Positions 27,401-40,170 of a DNA stretch of 64,000 nucleotides are shown in pieces. Numbering within the stretch: position 1 is the stretch's first letter; every line of letters starts with the position of its first letter. The position numbers and the translations under genes are program-made. The DNA is from Corella eumyota (lineage: Eukaryota; Chordata; Ascidiacea; Phlebobranchia; Corellidae): NCBI GenBank assembly GCA_963082875.1, contig OY720097.1:11230501-11294500 (forward strand), written 5' to 3'. The notes beneath the pieces were generated by a model. That model saw nothing but the letters and a program-made list of their open reading frames with translations. It made no database searches and was not told the DNA's origin.

Positions 27401-29590
27401 TAAAGGGACGTGTCATATTACATTTGATAATATAATACGGTAATAATATTTAAAGTTTCCTTAAAAGTTAAATTTTTAAAATTATTTTCTTTAAATTATT
27501 ACACACCACAAATAGTAAGATATTTATTTATTAGATGTAAGAGCAAATGTGCAATTATCTGTGGGGTCCCCCCTCACAACAATTTAAACTAATTTCTTAT
27601 GACTTATCTTAAAAGGGACGTGTTATATTACATTTGATATTGTGAAATGGTAAAAATGCGGTAATTCCTAACATTTTCAAACCTAGATTTAAAAAAAATT
27701 TAGATAACGAACTTATATTAACGGAAGAATAATTTAACAAAAGTTAACATGTTCGATAATAATTTTTAAATTTCCATAAAATTTAAATTTTTAAAATTAT
27801 TTTCTTTAAAATTATTACGCACCACAAATAGTTATTTATTTATTTATAAGATATAAGATCAAATGTGCAATTATCTGTGGGTTCCCCACCACTCAACAAT
27901 TAAAGCTGGTGTCTTATGACTTTAGCTTAAAGGGACGTGTCATATTACATTTGATAATATAATACGGTAATAATATTTAAAGTTTCCTTAAAAGTTAAAT
28001 TTTTTAAATTATTTTCTTTAAAATCATTACACACCACAAATAGTAAGATATTTATTTATTAGATGTAAGAGCAAATGTGCAATTATCTGTGGGGTCCCCC
28101 CTCACAACAATTTAAACTAATTTCTTATGACTTATCTTAAAAGGGACGTGTTATATTACATTTGATATTGTGATATGGTAAAAATGAGGTAATTCCTAAC
28201 ATTTATAAACTTAGATTTAAAAAAATTTATAATCGAACTGATATCAACGGAAGAACAATTTAATAAAAGTTAACATGTTCGATAATAATTTTTAAAGTTC
28301 CATAAAAGCAAAATTTTTAAAATTATTTTCTTTAAAATTATTACGCATCACAAATAGTAAGATATTTATTTATAAGATGTAAGAGCAAATGTGCAATTAT
28401 CTGTGGGGTCACCGCCCAACAATTTAAACTAATGTCTTATGAATTTAGCTTAAAAGGGTGTTATATTACATTTGATATTGTGATATGGTAAAAATGCGGT
28501 AATTCCTAACATTTATAAACTTAGGTTTAAAAAAATTGTAATAACGAACTTATATCCACGGAAAAACAATTTAATAAAAGTTAACAGGTTCGATAATAAT
28601 TATTAAAGTTTCTTTTAAAGTAAAATTTTTAAAATTATTTTCTTTAAAATTATTACGCACCACAAATAGTAAGATATTTATTTATAAGATGTAAGAGCAA
28701 ATGTGCAATTATCTATGGCCCACTTCTCGCTCAAAAATTTAAGCTAATGTCTTATGACTTTAGTTTGAAGGGGACGTGTCATATTACATTTGATAGTATG
28801 ATACGATAATAATTTTTAAAGTTCCATGACAGTAAAATTTTTAAAATTATTTTTTTTTAAATTATTACGCACCACAAATAGTAAGTATTTATTTATAAAA
28901 TATAAGAGCAAATGTGCAATTATCCGTAGGGTCACCCACATTTAACAATTTAAGCTAATGTCCTATAAATTAAGCTTCAAGGAGACGTATCGTATTAGAT
29001 TTGATAATATGAAACGGTAATAATTTTTAAAGTTTTCTTAAAAGTTAAATTTTTAAAATTCTTTTTTTTTTAATTATTACGCACCACAAATAGTAAGATA
29101 TTTATTTATAAGATGTAAGAGCAAATGTGCACTATTCTGTGGGTCCCCCCTGCAACAATTTAAGCTAATGTCTTATGACTTTAGCTTGAAGGGGACGTGT
29201 CACATTACATTTGATAATATGATACGGTAATAATTTTTAAAAGCTGCTTAAAAGTTAAATTTTTAAAATTATTTTCTTTAATATGTTTATTTGTAAGATG
29301 TAAGAACAAATGTGCAATTTTCTGTGGGCCCCCCTGCAACAATTTAAGCTAATGTCTTATGACTTTAGCTTGAAGCGGACGTGTCACATTACATTTGATA
29401 ATATGATACGGTAATAATATTTAAAGTTTCCTTAAAAGTTAAATTTTTAAAATTATTTTCTTTAAAATTATTACGCACCACAAATAGTAAGATATTTATT
29501 TATAAGATGTAAGAGCAAATGTGCCATTATATGTTGGGTCTGGGGTCTCGTCTGGGGTCTCCCCCCCAAAAACAATTTATACTAATGAGT
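24437..29590 (+). repeat. Satellite array, about 20 units of two length classes
   Basis: An anchor ACGCACCACAAATAG recurs about 20 times (for example about 24627, 24941, 25157, 25369, 25570, 25887, 26087, 26977, 27294, 27817, 28343, 28655, 28867, 29079 and 29473). Spacings fall near 200-217 bp or near 312-317 bp. The longer class carries an extra block of about 105 bp containing AAATGCGGTAATTCCTAAC and AACAAAAGTTAACA. Each unit also has GGGACGTGT and a C/G run before CAACAATTTAA. One short unit (about 155 bp) and one missing anchor near 29282 mark deletions. No ORF is supported. Confidence 0.85.
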
Positions 29591-29740
29591 TATTTCAATA
29601 CATGTTTTTTTATTAAAAATCAAATATATGTAATAGTCTTAGTAAATGTTTACGCATATCTTTTTTCATTTAATAAAATTTATGCTAAACATAATCAATT
29701 TATTTCGAACCATATTTTATTTATCAAATAAATCTAGTTA

Positions 29741-31194
29741 TTATGGTTCGAAATCTTAGATTTCGAAACATATTGTTATTGTCCGTATATTTATTATTAT
29801 TTTTATTTTTATTCTTACTAATCCGAATTTTGAAATCGAATAACTTTTGATTTTGTGTATATAAATTTTAAAAATTTTAGTATGTTGTTTATTATCATAT
29901 TGTGTTCCAATCCTCCTATTTTGATAATTTAAATATTATTAATTAGTAATTAATAGGTGTTTGTTTATTAAAATTTGGAGATCGTTATTAAGTTTTTAAA
30001 TTTTGGTCAGTTATATATCATAATATTAATAACTCGAAAATCGATTAAAAATTTAATTTTTGTTTGTTTATTATATTTAAATTCTTGTTTGTTTGTTAAA
30101 AATAAAAGTTTGATATAAGGCATTTAAAATTTAATTATTATTATTATTATTATTATTGTTTTTATTCTTTCTAGTCAGAATTTTGAAAGACGATAACTTT
30201 TGTTCTTTAAAACTATAAGTTCTAAATTTTTAGTATGTTTGTTATTATCCCAACGAATCGGAAACCTCCTATTTACGACATTTAATTATCACTAATTACT
30301 AATTAATAGGTGTTTGTTTATTAAAATTTAAAGGTTGTTATTAATTTTTTAAATCTTGGTCAATTGTATATTATGATATTACTAACTCAAAAATAAATTA
30401 AAATTTTACTTTTTATCACTAATTACTTAATAACAGGTGTTTGTTTATTAAAATTTAAAGATTGTTATTTAGTTTTTAAATCTTGGCCGTTTGTATAAAA
30501 TGATATTGGTAACTCAAAAATAAATAAAAATTTTAATTTTATCACTAATAACTTAATAATAGGTGTTTGTTATTTAAAATTTAAAGGTTGTTATTAATTT
30601 TTAAAATTTTTGTCAATTGTATATCATGATATTAGTAACTCAAAAACGAATTTAATTTTTGTCACTTAGTACTAATTAATAGGTGTTTGTTTATTTAAAT
30701 TTAAAGATTGTTATTAGGTTTTTAAATTTTGGTCGGTTTTATCCTATAATATTTATAATTCGAAAATAAATTAAAAAATAATTTTTGTTTGTTTTTTATA
30801 TTTAATTGCTGGTTTGTTCATTAAAAATTAAAGTTCGACATTAAGCATTAAAAATTTGGTATGATGTATTTTATAATATAAGTAATTAAAAAACATATTA
30901 GAAAAATAATTTTCGTTTATTTATCATATTTAAATGCTTGTTTATTTAATAAAAATCAATTTTAAGAATTTAAAATTTACTATAATTTATATCCTAATAT
31001 CGCCAACTTAAAACTGGGTTAAATATTAGTTTTTGTTTGTATTAAATATATAAATGCTTGTTTCGTTATTAAAAATCAAAGGTTTGTAATATTCTTAGTT
31101 AATGTTTATGCATATCTTTTTTTATTTATAAAAATTTATGTTAAAAATAATCAAATATTTTCGAACCATATTTTATTTATCAAATAAATCTAGT
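29741..31194 (+). mobile_element. Most complete single Helentron-like copy
   Basis: Begins with the 5' palindrome at 29741 directly after the CTAG of the preceding copy. It contains a short TTA run, a leader, a second TTA run (about 30132-30165), four or five 127-bp-type repeats and the conserved tail, and ends with ATTTCGAACCATA, the hairpin and CTAG at about 31190. At about 1.45 kb it is the best model for element structure in this window. It encodes no protein. Confidence 0.7.
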
Positions 31195-31465
31195 TACATT
31201 TGGTATTTTTGTATTAACGATTTAACAATATATATTAACATTTATTACGCGGAAAAATGCGGAGTTTTGCTAGAATTAAAAAAAATTCTAGCAGAATGAC
31301 AGTCGTTACAAAGCACTCATTTCCTTTGTTGTTAAGTCATCTGATTGAAAACAAAAAGTAAAGTTATAAACAAATTTTGCTTAAAACCGTTTTTTTTCCG
31401 TCACATGACTGTTTTTTAAGATAATTTTAAACTACTAACGGTTAAAGGTATACATTTAATATAAA
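31195..31465. promoter_or_regulatory. 5' flank of TMEM50A with a 10-bp-arm hairpin
   Basis: The 270 bp between the repeat cluster and the TMEM50A ATG must hold its promoter. It includes a perfect inverted repeat, TGCTAGAATT and AATTCTAGCA, separated by a short A run at about 31268-31295. No TATA box can be assigned with confidence in such AT-rich sequence. Confidence 0.35.
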
Positions 31466-33051
<1,586 letters not shown>

Positions 33052-33587
33052 TTTGTTATTTCTTATTATGTCATTAGATGGGTTTAGGACTGTTTCTATT
33101 CTACATTCTTTGTAGTAAACTTTTTATTAAAATGATCTTCAATAAGTATGATTAAAACTTATGTGGAGTACACATTTTCTTTATTGTATATATAAAATAA
33201 ATACAAACTGCACTTTTAAAGGACGCACTGTATCCCATTTTATGCTTTATAACATAAAAACACAAAATTTATGAAAATACTAAATTTTTTTATAACCTAG
33301 CCTATTTTTTGTTATATAACAGTTGTTAGCAGTTTAATGTAAAATTAAATTGTATATATATATTATGGCGTCGTTATTTAAACATATATGTTATATTTTT
33401 AAGTGATTTTGTTATGCTGCATGCAAACTTGATAAAACAAGATAACTTAAATTTGTTGCTAGTTTTATATTTTAAAAGGAGGAATTACTAAGTTACTGGA
33501 AGTTCTTTGGGTAAAGTGTTTTGTCTGTAACAGTTTTCCACTCCTTGTCAAAATAACAATTTTTAATCAAGAATTTTGGAAGTAATT

Positions 33588-35015
33588 TTATTTCTTCATT
33601 GCTTTTCTTATAAGCGATAATCGTTGTTTGTGGGCATCTGTAGCTGTGGGTTTTTTAAAAGTTCGAATTTCGTCGGAGCCAAAGCCAGGAATAGATATAT
33701 TCCACTGTTTTTCTACATTACCAGAATATAGCAGTTAGTTTATTTAAAGCCTAAATCACATTATATATATATTTACCTGTGCACCTATAATATCAGTTGC
33801 CCTGCTATAATTATTTGCTATCTTCAAGTTTCTGTTTAAAAACTAACATAATAGTGATAGGTACAAACCTAAATGTAGTTTAAGATCTTTAACTTCTAAT
33901 GTATTTGATTTTCTATGTTGGGCCAGTTCACAAGATGATGACACCACTTGCTCAATAAAGTCATCAGTGATTTGCATCAACATCTAACAGTTTAAAAATA
34001 AATATTTATTGTTGAATTGTTTACAAAATTTTTGTAAAATGTTAAAAGTTTTAAAATGTTGAATATACCTCTTCAACATCTTCATCAAGTTGCTCTGTTG
34101 GGTCGATTTCTTTAATTAATTCTTGTAATCTTTGTTTGTTTAAAATCTGTACACAAAAAAATATACTATAAAATACCTGGAAATAACCAACGTATATATA
34201 TAAATAATTTTAAAAAAATTACATATAGTGCATTTTCACAGCCAAACTTTGTTAGTAACTGTTAGTACCCTTTGTCCAGTACTATAATAGTATATGTTTT
34301 CTGTCGAAAACTCATTGGAAAATCTAAACTGATATTACAGGCCAGTACTCTGTGAGACCTCAATTTTTATGGAAAAGTGGTCAACACTTAATTCTTTTTT
34401 AACAACTAGAAAACACATTACTCGACTAGTTTCACAATCTTGAATGGTAATGAAACTACAAGGAAATTAATAAAATAAATCTTGTACAACAGGGTACTGT
34501 GTAATGTCTTATTTTTTTACCTTTCCATCTCCTTCATTATTAGTTTGGGGCATGTATGGTGTAATTGGTTGTCTAGGTTTTGTCAGCACTACATGGGTCT
34601 GCTGCTTTGGGGTAAGCGAGTTAGTATGTTGTTTCATCTGGGTCATGGGTGACATAACAACTGGGGCTTGCTGGTGAATGACTTGTTGCTGGGGTATTGT
34701 TGGGGGGTTATTAATTTGTGGTGGGATTGTTTGGTTTATTGGAATTGGGGATGAAGTTAAGGAACCTACAAAATAAATAATATTATATATATATATGTAA
34801 TAATTTTGTGTTTAATAACTTGTTAAAAAGATCTTAAAAAAACTTTATTTACTTTGTATATCTTTTAATAAATTTTGTTTCAAAGTTGTGTAAGTCTTCA
34901 GTTCTTCAGTTTGTTGAGGTGTGTGTTGTTGACTTGTTTGCGTCAAAAATGCAATCTTTGATTCAACTCCTTTCAGAGTTTGTTGCAGGGAAAGTGTGTG
35001 GGTTGAAACCTCCAT
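33588..35015 (-). CDS. TAF12: TFIID/SAGA subunit TAF12
   Basis: Minus-strand exons 34853-35015, 34521-34765, 34069-34146, 33869-33983 and 33588-33712 give 241 aa in frame. The C-terminal half is the H2B-like histone fold of TAF12: NKQRLQELIKEIDPTEQLDE, the DFIDEVVSSSCELAQHRKS helix, TLEVKDLKLHLEKQWNISIP, and the tail AHKQRLSLIRKAMKK. TAF12 pairs with TAF4 in TFIID and with ADA1 in SAGA in the nucleus. Residues 1-135 are a Gln/Pro/Thr-rich extension that is longer than the human short isoform and has no domain I recognise. The last intron splits the codon for the Glu of LEKQW. The ATG begins MEVSTHTLSLQQ. The gene lies 250 bp downstream of APRT on the same strand and is convergent with TMEM50A. 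Confidence 0.95.
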
Positions 35016-35267
35016 TATTTAACAATTCAATTTTGAATAAATAAGTTTAAGTTAACTCTAAAAGCAAAATGACACAATTTTAAAAAATTACATAGGGGCA
35101 TTACTGTTATTGCATCAAATAAATTTCTCTAAAAATGAAAATTGAGTATTAAAAAGTAACGACATTCATATATCAACTTATTTAAACAATTGGTAAAGAA
35201 TTTTAAAATAATTAAAATAGGCCCACACATGGAACAAACTTTAAAATGCATATTTTTGCGCAACAAA

Positions 35268-35819
35268 TTAATATTTTACTAAAGAGTGAAATAAAACACC
35301 TTCTGGCAATTTATTAACACCTTTAAGATCTACAAATTCAATCACACAATAACAACTTAATATCTTAACACCACAACCTTTAACTAACTGACATGCTGCA
35401 CGCATTGTACCCCCAGTAGCCATAAGGTCATCTACGATCACACAATTTTTCCCTTTCGTTGTTGCATCTTTTTGAAGTTCAATTTTGTCTTGGCCATATT
35501 CCAATTCATAGGAAACGCTGGCAACATTTCCGGGTAACTTACCCTTTTTACGAATAGGCAAAAATGAAGTATTTAACAATAAAGCCAATTGGGGTCCAAA
35601 TAAAAACCCTCTCGAATCAAGACCAAATACGTAATCGACCTTATCGTCGGAAAAATTTTTGGTCAAATGTTCTGACATTAATTTAACGATGTCCGGCAAT
35701 AAAGACGGTTGTTCAAATAACGGAAAAATATCTTTAAAATCTATCCCCTTTTTCGGAAAATCCTTGTACGATTTTATACGTTTTTTTATTTCTTTAATAC
35801 GCTGGTCATCTTCAATCAT
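35268..35819 (-). CDS. APRT: Adenine phosphoribosyltransferase
   Basis: A single uninterrupted frame of 183 aa (human APRT is 180), starting MIEDDQRIKEIKKRI; the longer upstream open extension is not needed. The enzyme makes AMP from adenine and PRPP in cytosolic purine salvage. The PRPP-binding motif VIVDDLMATGGTMRAA is intact at residues 127-142. FGLDSRGFLFGP (65-76) and the flexible-loop block RKKGKLPG (90-97) match the family. The tail FHSLVKY corresponds to the human C-terminus. There is no intron, whereas vertebrate APRT has several, so this may be an ancient retrocopy or intron loss. It is head-to-head with CHAF1B, with 425 bp between start codons. Confidence 0.97.
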   Translation of the reverse strand: MIEDDQRIKEIKKRIKSYKDFPKKGIDFKDIFPLFEQPSLLPDIVKLMSEHLTKNFSDDKVDYVFGLDSRGFLFGPQLALLLNTSFLPIRKKGKLPGNVASVSYELEYGQDKIELQKDATTKGKNCVIVDDLMATGGTMRAACQLVKGCGVKILSCYCVIEFVDLKGVNKLPEGVLFHSLVKY

Positions 35820-36244
35820 GTTTACAGTTTTTAAGTAAAAGTAAAAAAAAACGTGTTTGTATACAATTTTTTGCACCTTTGATCATTTGCGGAATTTACT
35901 CTGTAGCGCCAAATTGAAAATCTGTAAGATGTCTATGAAACTTGTTCAAGCGTGTAGTCAGCTGACGAATTATTTGGCGCGTAATAATTTGTTTACATGA
36001 TATTCACATGCTATTACTTCTATAATTTAAAAAAAAAGTTTTACAATTAAAATAAAAAAATTGGGGTTAAATTTTATTTTTTTCTTAGGCAAAGTTTTTT
36101 CACTCTTTCAATCCATTTTTGAGTAAAATATTGTTTTGTTTTTATAGTTAGGTTAATCTGTTTATTTTATATAAGTTAATTTATACTAATAGTAAATAAC
36201 GAAGACCAACTTTTTCCTGATTCTAACTTGCTTATTTTATAATT
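35820..36244. promoter_or_regulatory. Shared APRT/CHAF1B divergent promoter region
   Basis: The 425 bp separating two divergent start codons must contain the promoters of both genes. A more GC-balanced stretch at about 35880-36000, containing GGCGCGTAATAA, stands out from flanks that are mostly A/T. No TATA box or specific factor site can be assigned with confidence. Confidence 0.5.
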
Positions 36245-38884
36245 ATGAAAGTAAATACACCCGAAATTTCATGGCATGGTAAAGAGGCAATATTTTCAGT
36301 AGATTTTCAACTCAATTCAGGTTCAATAATAAGGTTGGCTACAGCTGGATTAGACTCAAATGTCCGGGTGATTAATCATTTTTAAATTTATTACAAAATA
36401 AGTTTCATCAACCTCGACTTAGTAAATATTACTGATTTTTTGACAATCTTGTTCAAGTAACATTACACTGAAATTCTATTGTCATATATATTTAATTTAT
36501 ATGTTCAAGTCAAAAATTTATATTTTACGTAGATTTGGCAATATGTTGGTGGGACAATAAAATTTCTTTCCAATCTAAGTCGGCATGATAAGGCAGTTAA
36601 TATTGTTCGATTTTCAAAAAGCAGCAAAATTTTAGCATCTGCAGGAGATGGTATGATATTAAAAAAAATGTGGCGCTGTAACTTTTATTAAAACGAGAAT
36701 TTTAAAATATTTATATTTTCTTCAGATGCCACAATTGTTTTATGGAAATTGTCAGAAAAAAATGAACCAGGTTTAAATATTTTTGATGAAGAGGGAAAAA
36801 ATGTTGAAACATGGTGTTCAACAAAAGTTTTAAGGTTATTATGTAATTCATTATAAATTCAATGATTTTTTTTTATTTTCACTTAGTAGTTGTAAAAATA
36901 AAACATTTTTATTCTAAATACAATTTACATAAAGTATTAAATTTATCAATATTTATATTGTAGAGGTCATTTGGAAGATATTAATGATTTATCATGGTCC
37001 AGTGATGATACTTGTATAGTGACCGGGTCTGTAGACCATACAGCAATATTATGGGATGTGGAGAAGGGTCAAAAATTGGCTATGTTTAACGATGCAAAAC
37101 ATTTCGTAAATGGAGTTAGTTGGGACCCACTTGGAAAATATGTTGCTGCTATGAGTTGTGATAGGTATGACATTTTAAAAACCTGTTTTTAAATACATTT
37201 AAATATAAAACCCCCAGAAATGGAAAATAAATCAAATTCATTACTATTACAATAAATATTGAAATTTGATTTTTTTTAAGTGTTACAAATATTTTAGATC
37301 AACTCGTATTTACAATATACATACTCGCAAAATGGCTTTCTGCATTAATAAAATGAACCAACCTTACCAAGTTAAAGGTGAGACAAATGTGACACAAAAA
37401 CTGCAAAGAATATTTCACGATGAGTCAGTTGTACGCAGAAGATTAAGTTTTACTCCTGATGGGAAAATGTTAATTACTCCTGCCTCTTGTTTAACTGAAG
37501 AAGGTTCTTCCCAACAGGTGTCAGCATATATAACATTTCTTTTTGTTACTTTTTTTTTGCAACATTTTTAACTACCAAAAGTAAAAAAATAAATTTTATA
37601 TTGTAGATAAATACTGTCCTTTTATTTTCGCGTGCAAATCTTTCTAAACCAGTTGCCTATCTGCCTGGCCTTTCAGAACCTGCCAGTATTGTGGCCTGTT
37701 GTCCAGTGCTGTTTCAATTAAAAAAGGATTCGACTGAAAATGGTAAACATTTACTTTGTTTTTTTCTTCTGTTATCAATTTTATAATTTAAAAAGGTCTT
37801 GGTCTATTTCAAATTTGTTGATGATTTTTATATGCATCTATACCACATTTTTAAACAAAGCTTTTTATAATGTTTAGGCCTTTACTTCAAGTTAGATTAC
37901 CGCTTGATTTTTGCTGTAGCTTCTAGTGAAACAGTATTGATTTACGACACACAACATCTTGCACCCTTTGCTCTTATTGCTAATATACATTATGCAGCAA
38001 TAACTGATTTAAGCTGGTATTTCTATAATAACTAACTTTTAAATTTTGGTAAAATTTTGTTATTATTAAGTTGAGAATTTAGGGGTTTTGGCATACTTTT
38101 ACCTATTTACAAATTTCTAAGTAATCCTGTTTAATATAATTATTAATTTTTTGTAAAATTAAAGGAGTTCAGATGCTTCTTTTCTTGCCATATCGTCAAG
38201 GGATGGGTTTTGTTCAGTTATTCAATTTGAACCAAATGAGCTGGGTGAAAAATATTTCATTTCCAGTTGTATTGATGCATCTAGCTTAAATCCAAGTGAA
38301 GAAGAGAACTGTGCAACACTTAAAACCAATAACATTTCTGGGCAAGAAAATAATGTAGTATGTATTTGTATTAATTAGCTTGTTCATAAAAGGATAAAAG
38401 GCTATTTTAACTAAAAGTTATGTTAAAAACATTTGAGTAAAAAATCTTTGAAATTAGATGTTATAATTTTTACTAGCAATTTTTACAGGATGAAGTTATC
38501 ACTAATACACCTCCAAACATTATTAACAGCACTACTTCTTTAAGGTAATTGTTCTTTATTTCTACTGTTTACTGCGTAGAAAGAGACAATTTTGCTCACA
38601 AATATGTTAAGCCTACTGGTTAAAGCTATTTTAAGATAACCTCATAGTCAACGGGCATAATCTATTCAGTAACTGGCAGTATGTCGAAAACTTTTCTTTT
38701 TGTATTACATTTTTTGTTATTTAGCTCCCCTAAACCTCGTCGAGTTGCATTGATCCCAGTGCAACCAACAACTACCCTTTCACCAACTTCTGACTCCTTT
38801 CAAAAAAAAGAAAGCAAAATTATAAAACAAAATAAAGACACTGATAAACGCAGAAGAATTCAACTTACAACTATATCACAATGA
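36245..38884 (+). CDS. CHAF1B: Chromatin assembly factor 1 subunit B (p60)
   Basis: Ten exons (36245-36367, 36533-36650, 36726-36834, 36964-37164, 37298-37517, 37607-37742, 37878-38016, 38165-38357, 38489-38544, 38725-38884) join to 484 aa. The N-terminus MKVNTPEISWHGKEAIFSVD matches human [20 protein letters not shown]. WD40 blocks include LRGHLEDINDLSWSSDD, GSVDHTAILWDVEKGQK, WDPLGKYVAAMSCDR, RRLSFTPDGKMLITPA and FAVASSETVLIYDTQH. Near residue 437, PRRVALIPVQP corresponds to the vertebrate RRxxLxPL ASF1-binding B-type motif. The protein is the middle subunit of CAF-1, which deposits H3-H4 behind replication forks with ASF1 and PCNA. The disordered tail is shorter than in human (559 aa). An AATAAA near 39134 is the likely polyadenylation signal. 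Confidence 0.96.
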
Positions 38885-40170
38885 AAATAATTTAATTGTG
38901 TTAGAACTACATAAAATACAATGTAGAAATGAAGTATGCTTAATTGTATAATCCAGAGTAGGGTTGAATACTTTATAATTAAATTCTACAAAATCTGAAA
39001 TTAACAAGTTAATGTAATATCGAAACACATTTAAAATTCAATACCCCTGTACCATGTAAATATTTTTGTTACAGTGAACCAATATAAAAGTTTTTTTGTT
39101 CTAATCAAATTAGTTGTGTGTATTTAAAAAATGCAAATAAAAATGAGTTTCCACACATATATTTTTATGATCGAGGTACAAAGTTGTTTATAACATTTAC
39201 ATTTAGCTGCTAACAAATATTAGAGTACCATGAGTTTGCATTGTATTTTGGATAATTCTACCATTTTTACTCTACCCTTAACAAAAGTTAATTCGTTGGC
39301 ATAATTTATTAGCATGATGATTTCAAAAAGTCACAGAAAAAAAGGCAATAAAACCATTTCCTTTCTGTAAATTATACTGCATATTATGAAATATAAAAGT
39401 AGTTTGGATTTAAAAATACATAGGGCACTGAATAAAATTATGTACTGATAAAAATAATATGATAGTCATAATTGTTAAAAAAAGAGTGAGAATGCTCACT
39501 AATTAAGAGTGAGAATGCTCACTAATTTTTAAATTTTAAAATTCTTTGTTTTTAGCTGTATTAAAAAGACTTTAATTTAAATTTTTTTTATAAGGTTTTA
39601 ATTTTAAAATGTGTTGATAACTTTTTGGTTTTAAAACAAATTAGTGCCTGATGCTATAACATGAAAACAATGAGTTTGTTATAACTTTGAGTTCCTGTAA
39701 AATTAAATTTATTAATACATTATTTGGAATATCATAAAAATTGTATTACATAGTTGTATAAGAGTTTACCTAGTATTCTTTTTCAATCCTTTTGTTTTAG
39801 TTTATACCAAAAGGCCAAAATGAGGTAATTTTTTTAATACATAAAAACTTAAAAATATAAGAATCAAAAATACCCATTGCTAAAAAACACAGTGTAAAAC
39901 AAATATAAATAATAACAATAATATTTGGTTTAACGATAAAAATAGACTACTATGGCTGATAAAAACCTAAAATAAATAATATAAAAATGTTTTCATCTTA
40001 AAAAATAATTGTTATATTGCAATTATTTTCAAAAAACATGATTAAACTAATTTAACTGTTTGAAATATAAAATTGTCCTAAAAGGCAAACTTAAAAAAAT
40101 TGATTATAAAAATTTAAAAAACTGATTTAAAGTAACTTCCATATCTTCAGAATTGTAAAAAAATAATTTT
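38885..40170. other. Intergenic, convergent 3' flanks
   Basis: Between the CHAF1B stop and the stop of the minus-strand gene at 40171. It is AT-rich with no supported gene. It holds the CHAF1B 3' UTR and the small palindromic dimer at 39482-39527. Confidence 0.5.
39482..39527. repeat. Perfect 23-bp tandem dimer, each unit palindromic
   Basis: Two identical 23-bp units (39482-39504 and 39505-39527), each centred on AGTGAG-AATG-CTCACT, which has 6-bp arms and a 4-base loop. It lies in the CHAF1B 3' flank on an otherwise A/T-only background. Confidence 0.85.

Larger units (their letters stand above)
21861..31194 (+). mobile_element. Compound Helentron/HINE-like (Pearl-like) repeat cluster
   Basis: The left edge has two copies (21861 and 21917) of a 5' terminal palindrome, TTCGAAATCT-T-AGATTTCGAA, preceded by TATGG. 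The right edge and three internal sites (CTAG at about 23727, 24432, 29734 and 31190) have a fixed 3' end: ATTTCGAACCATA, a hairpin TTATTT-ATC-AAATAA, then CTAG followed by T. TATGGTTCGAAAT and ATTTCGAACCATA are exact inverse complements, so each copy has 13-bp subterminal inverted repeats. Between the ends are a TTA microsatellite, a 127-bp tandem repeat, and in one copy a 210/315-bp satellite. This combination is the described architecture of non-autonomous Helentrons (HINE, Pearl, DINE-1). No helicase or Rep protein is present, so the call rests on structure alone. Confidence 0.7.

Noticed and set aside
24437-29590. CRISPR-like array, because of regularly spaced repeats
   Set aside because: Units are hundreds of bp long with diverged repeats and no unique spacers, in an animal genome. 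It is a satellite.
21861-31194. Classical TIR transposon explanation for the terminal inverted repeats
   Set aside because: The inverted repeats are subterminal, the 3' end extends beyond them with a hairpin and CTAG, and no target duplication is evident.
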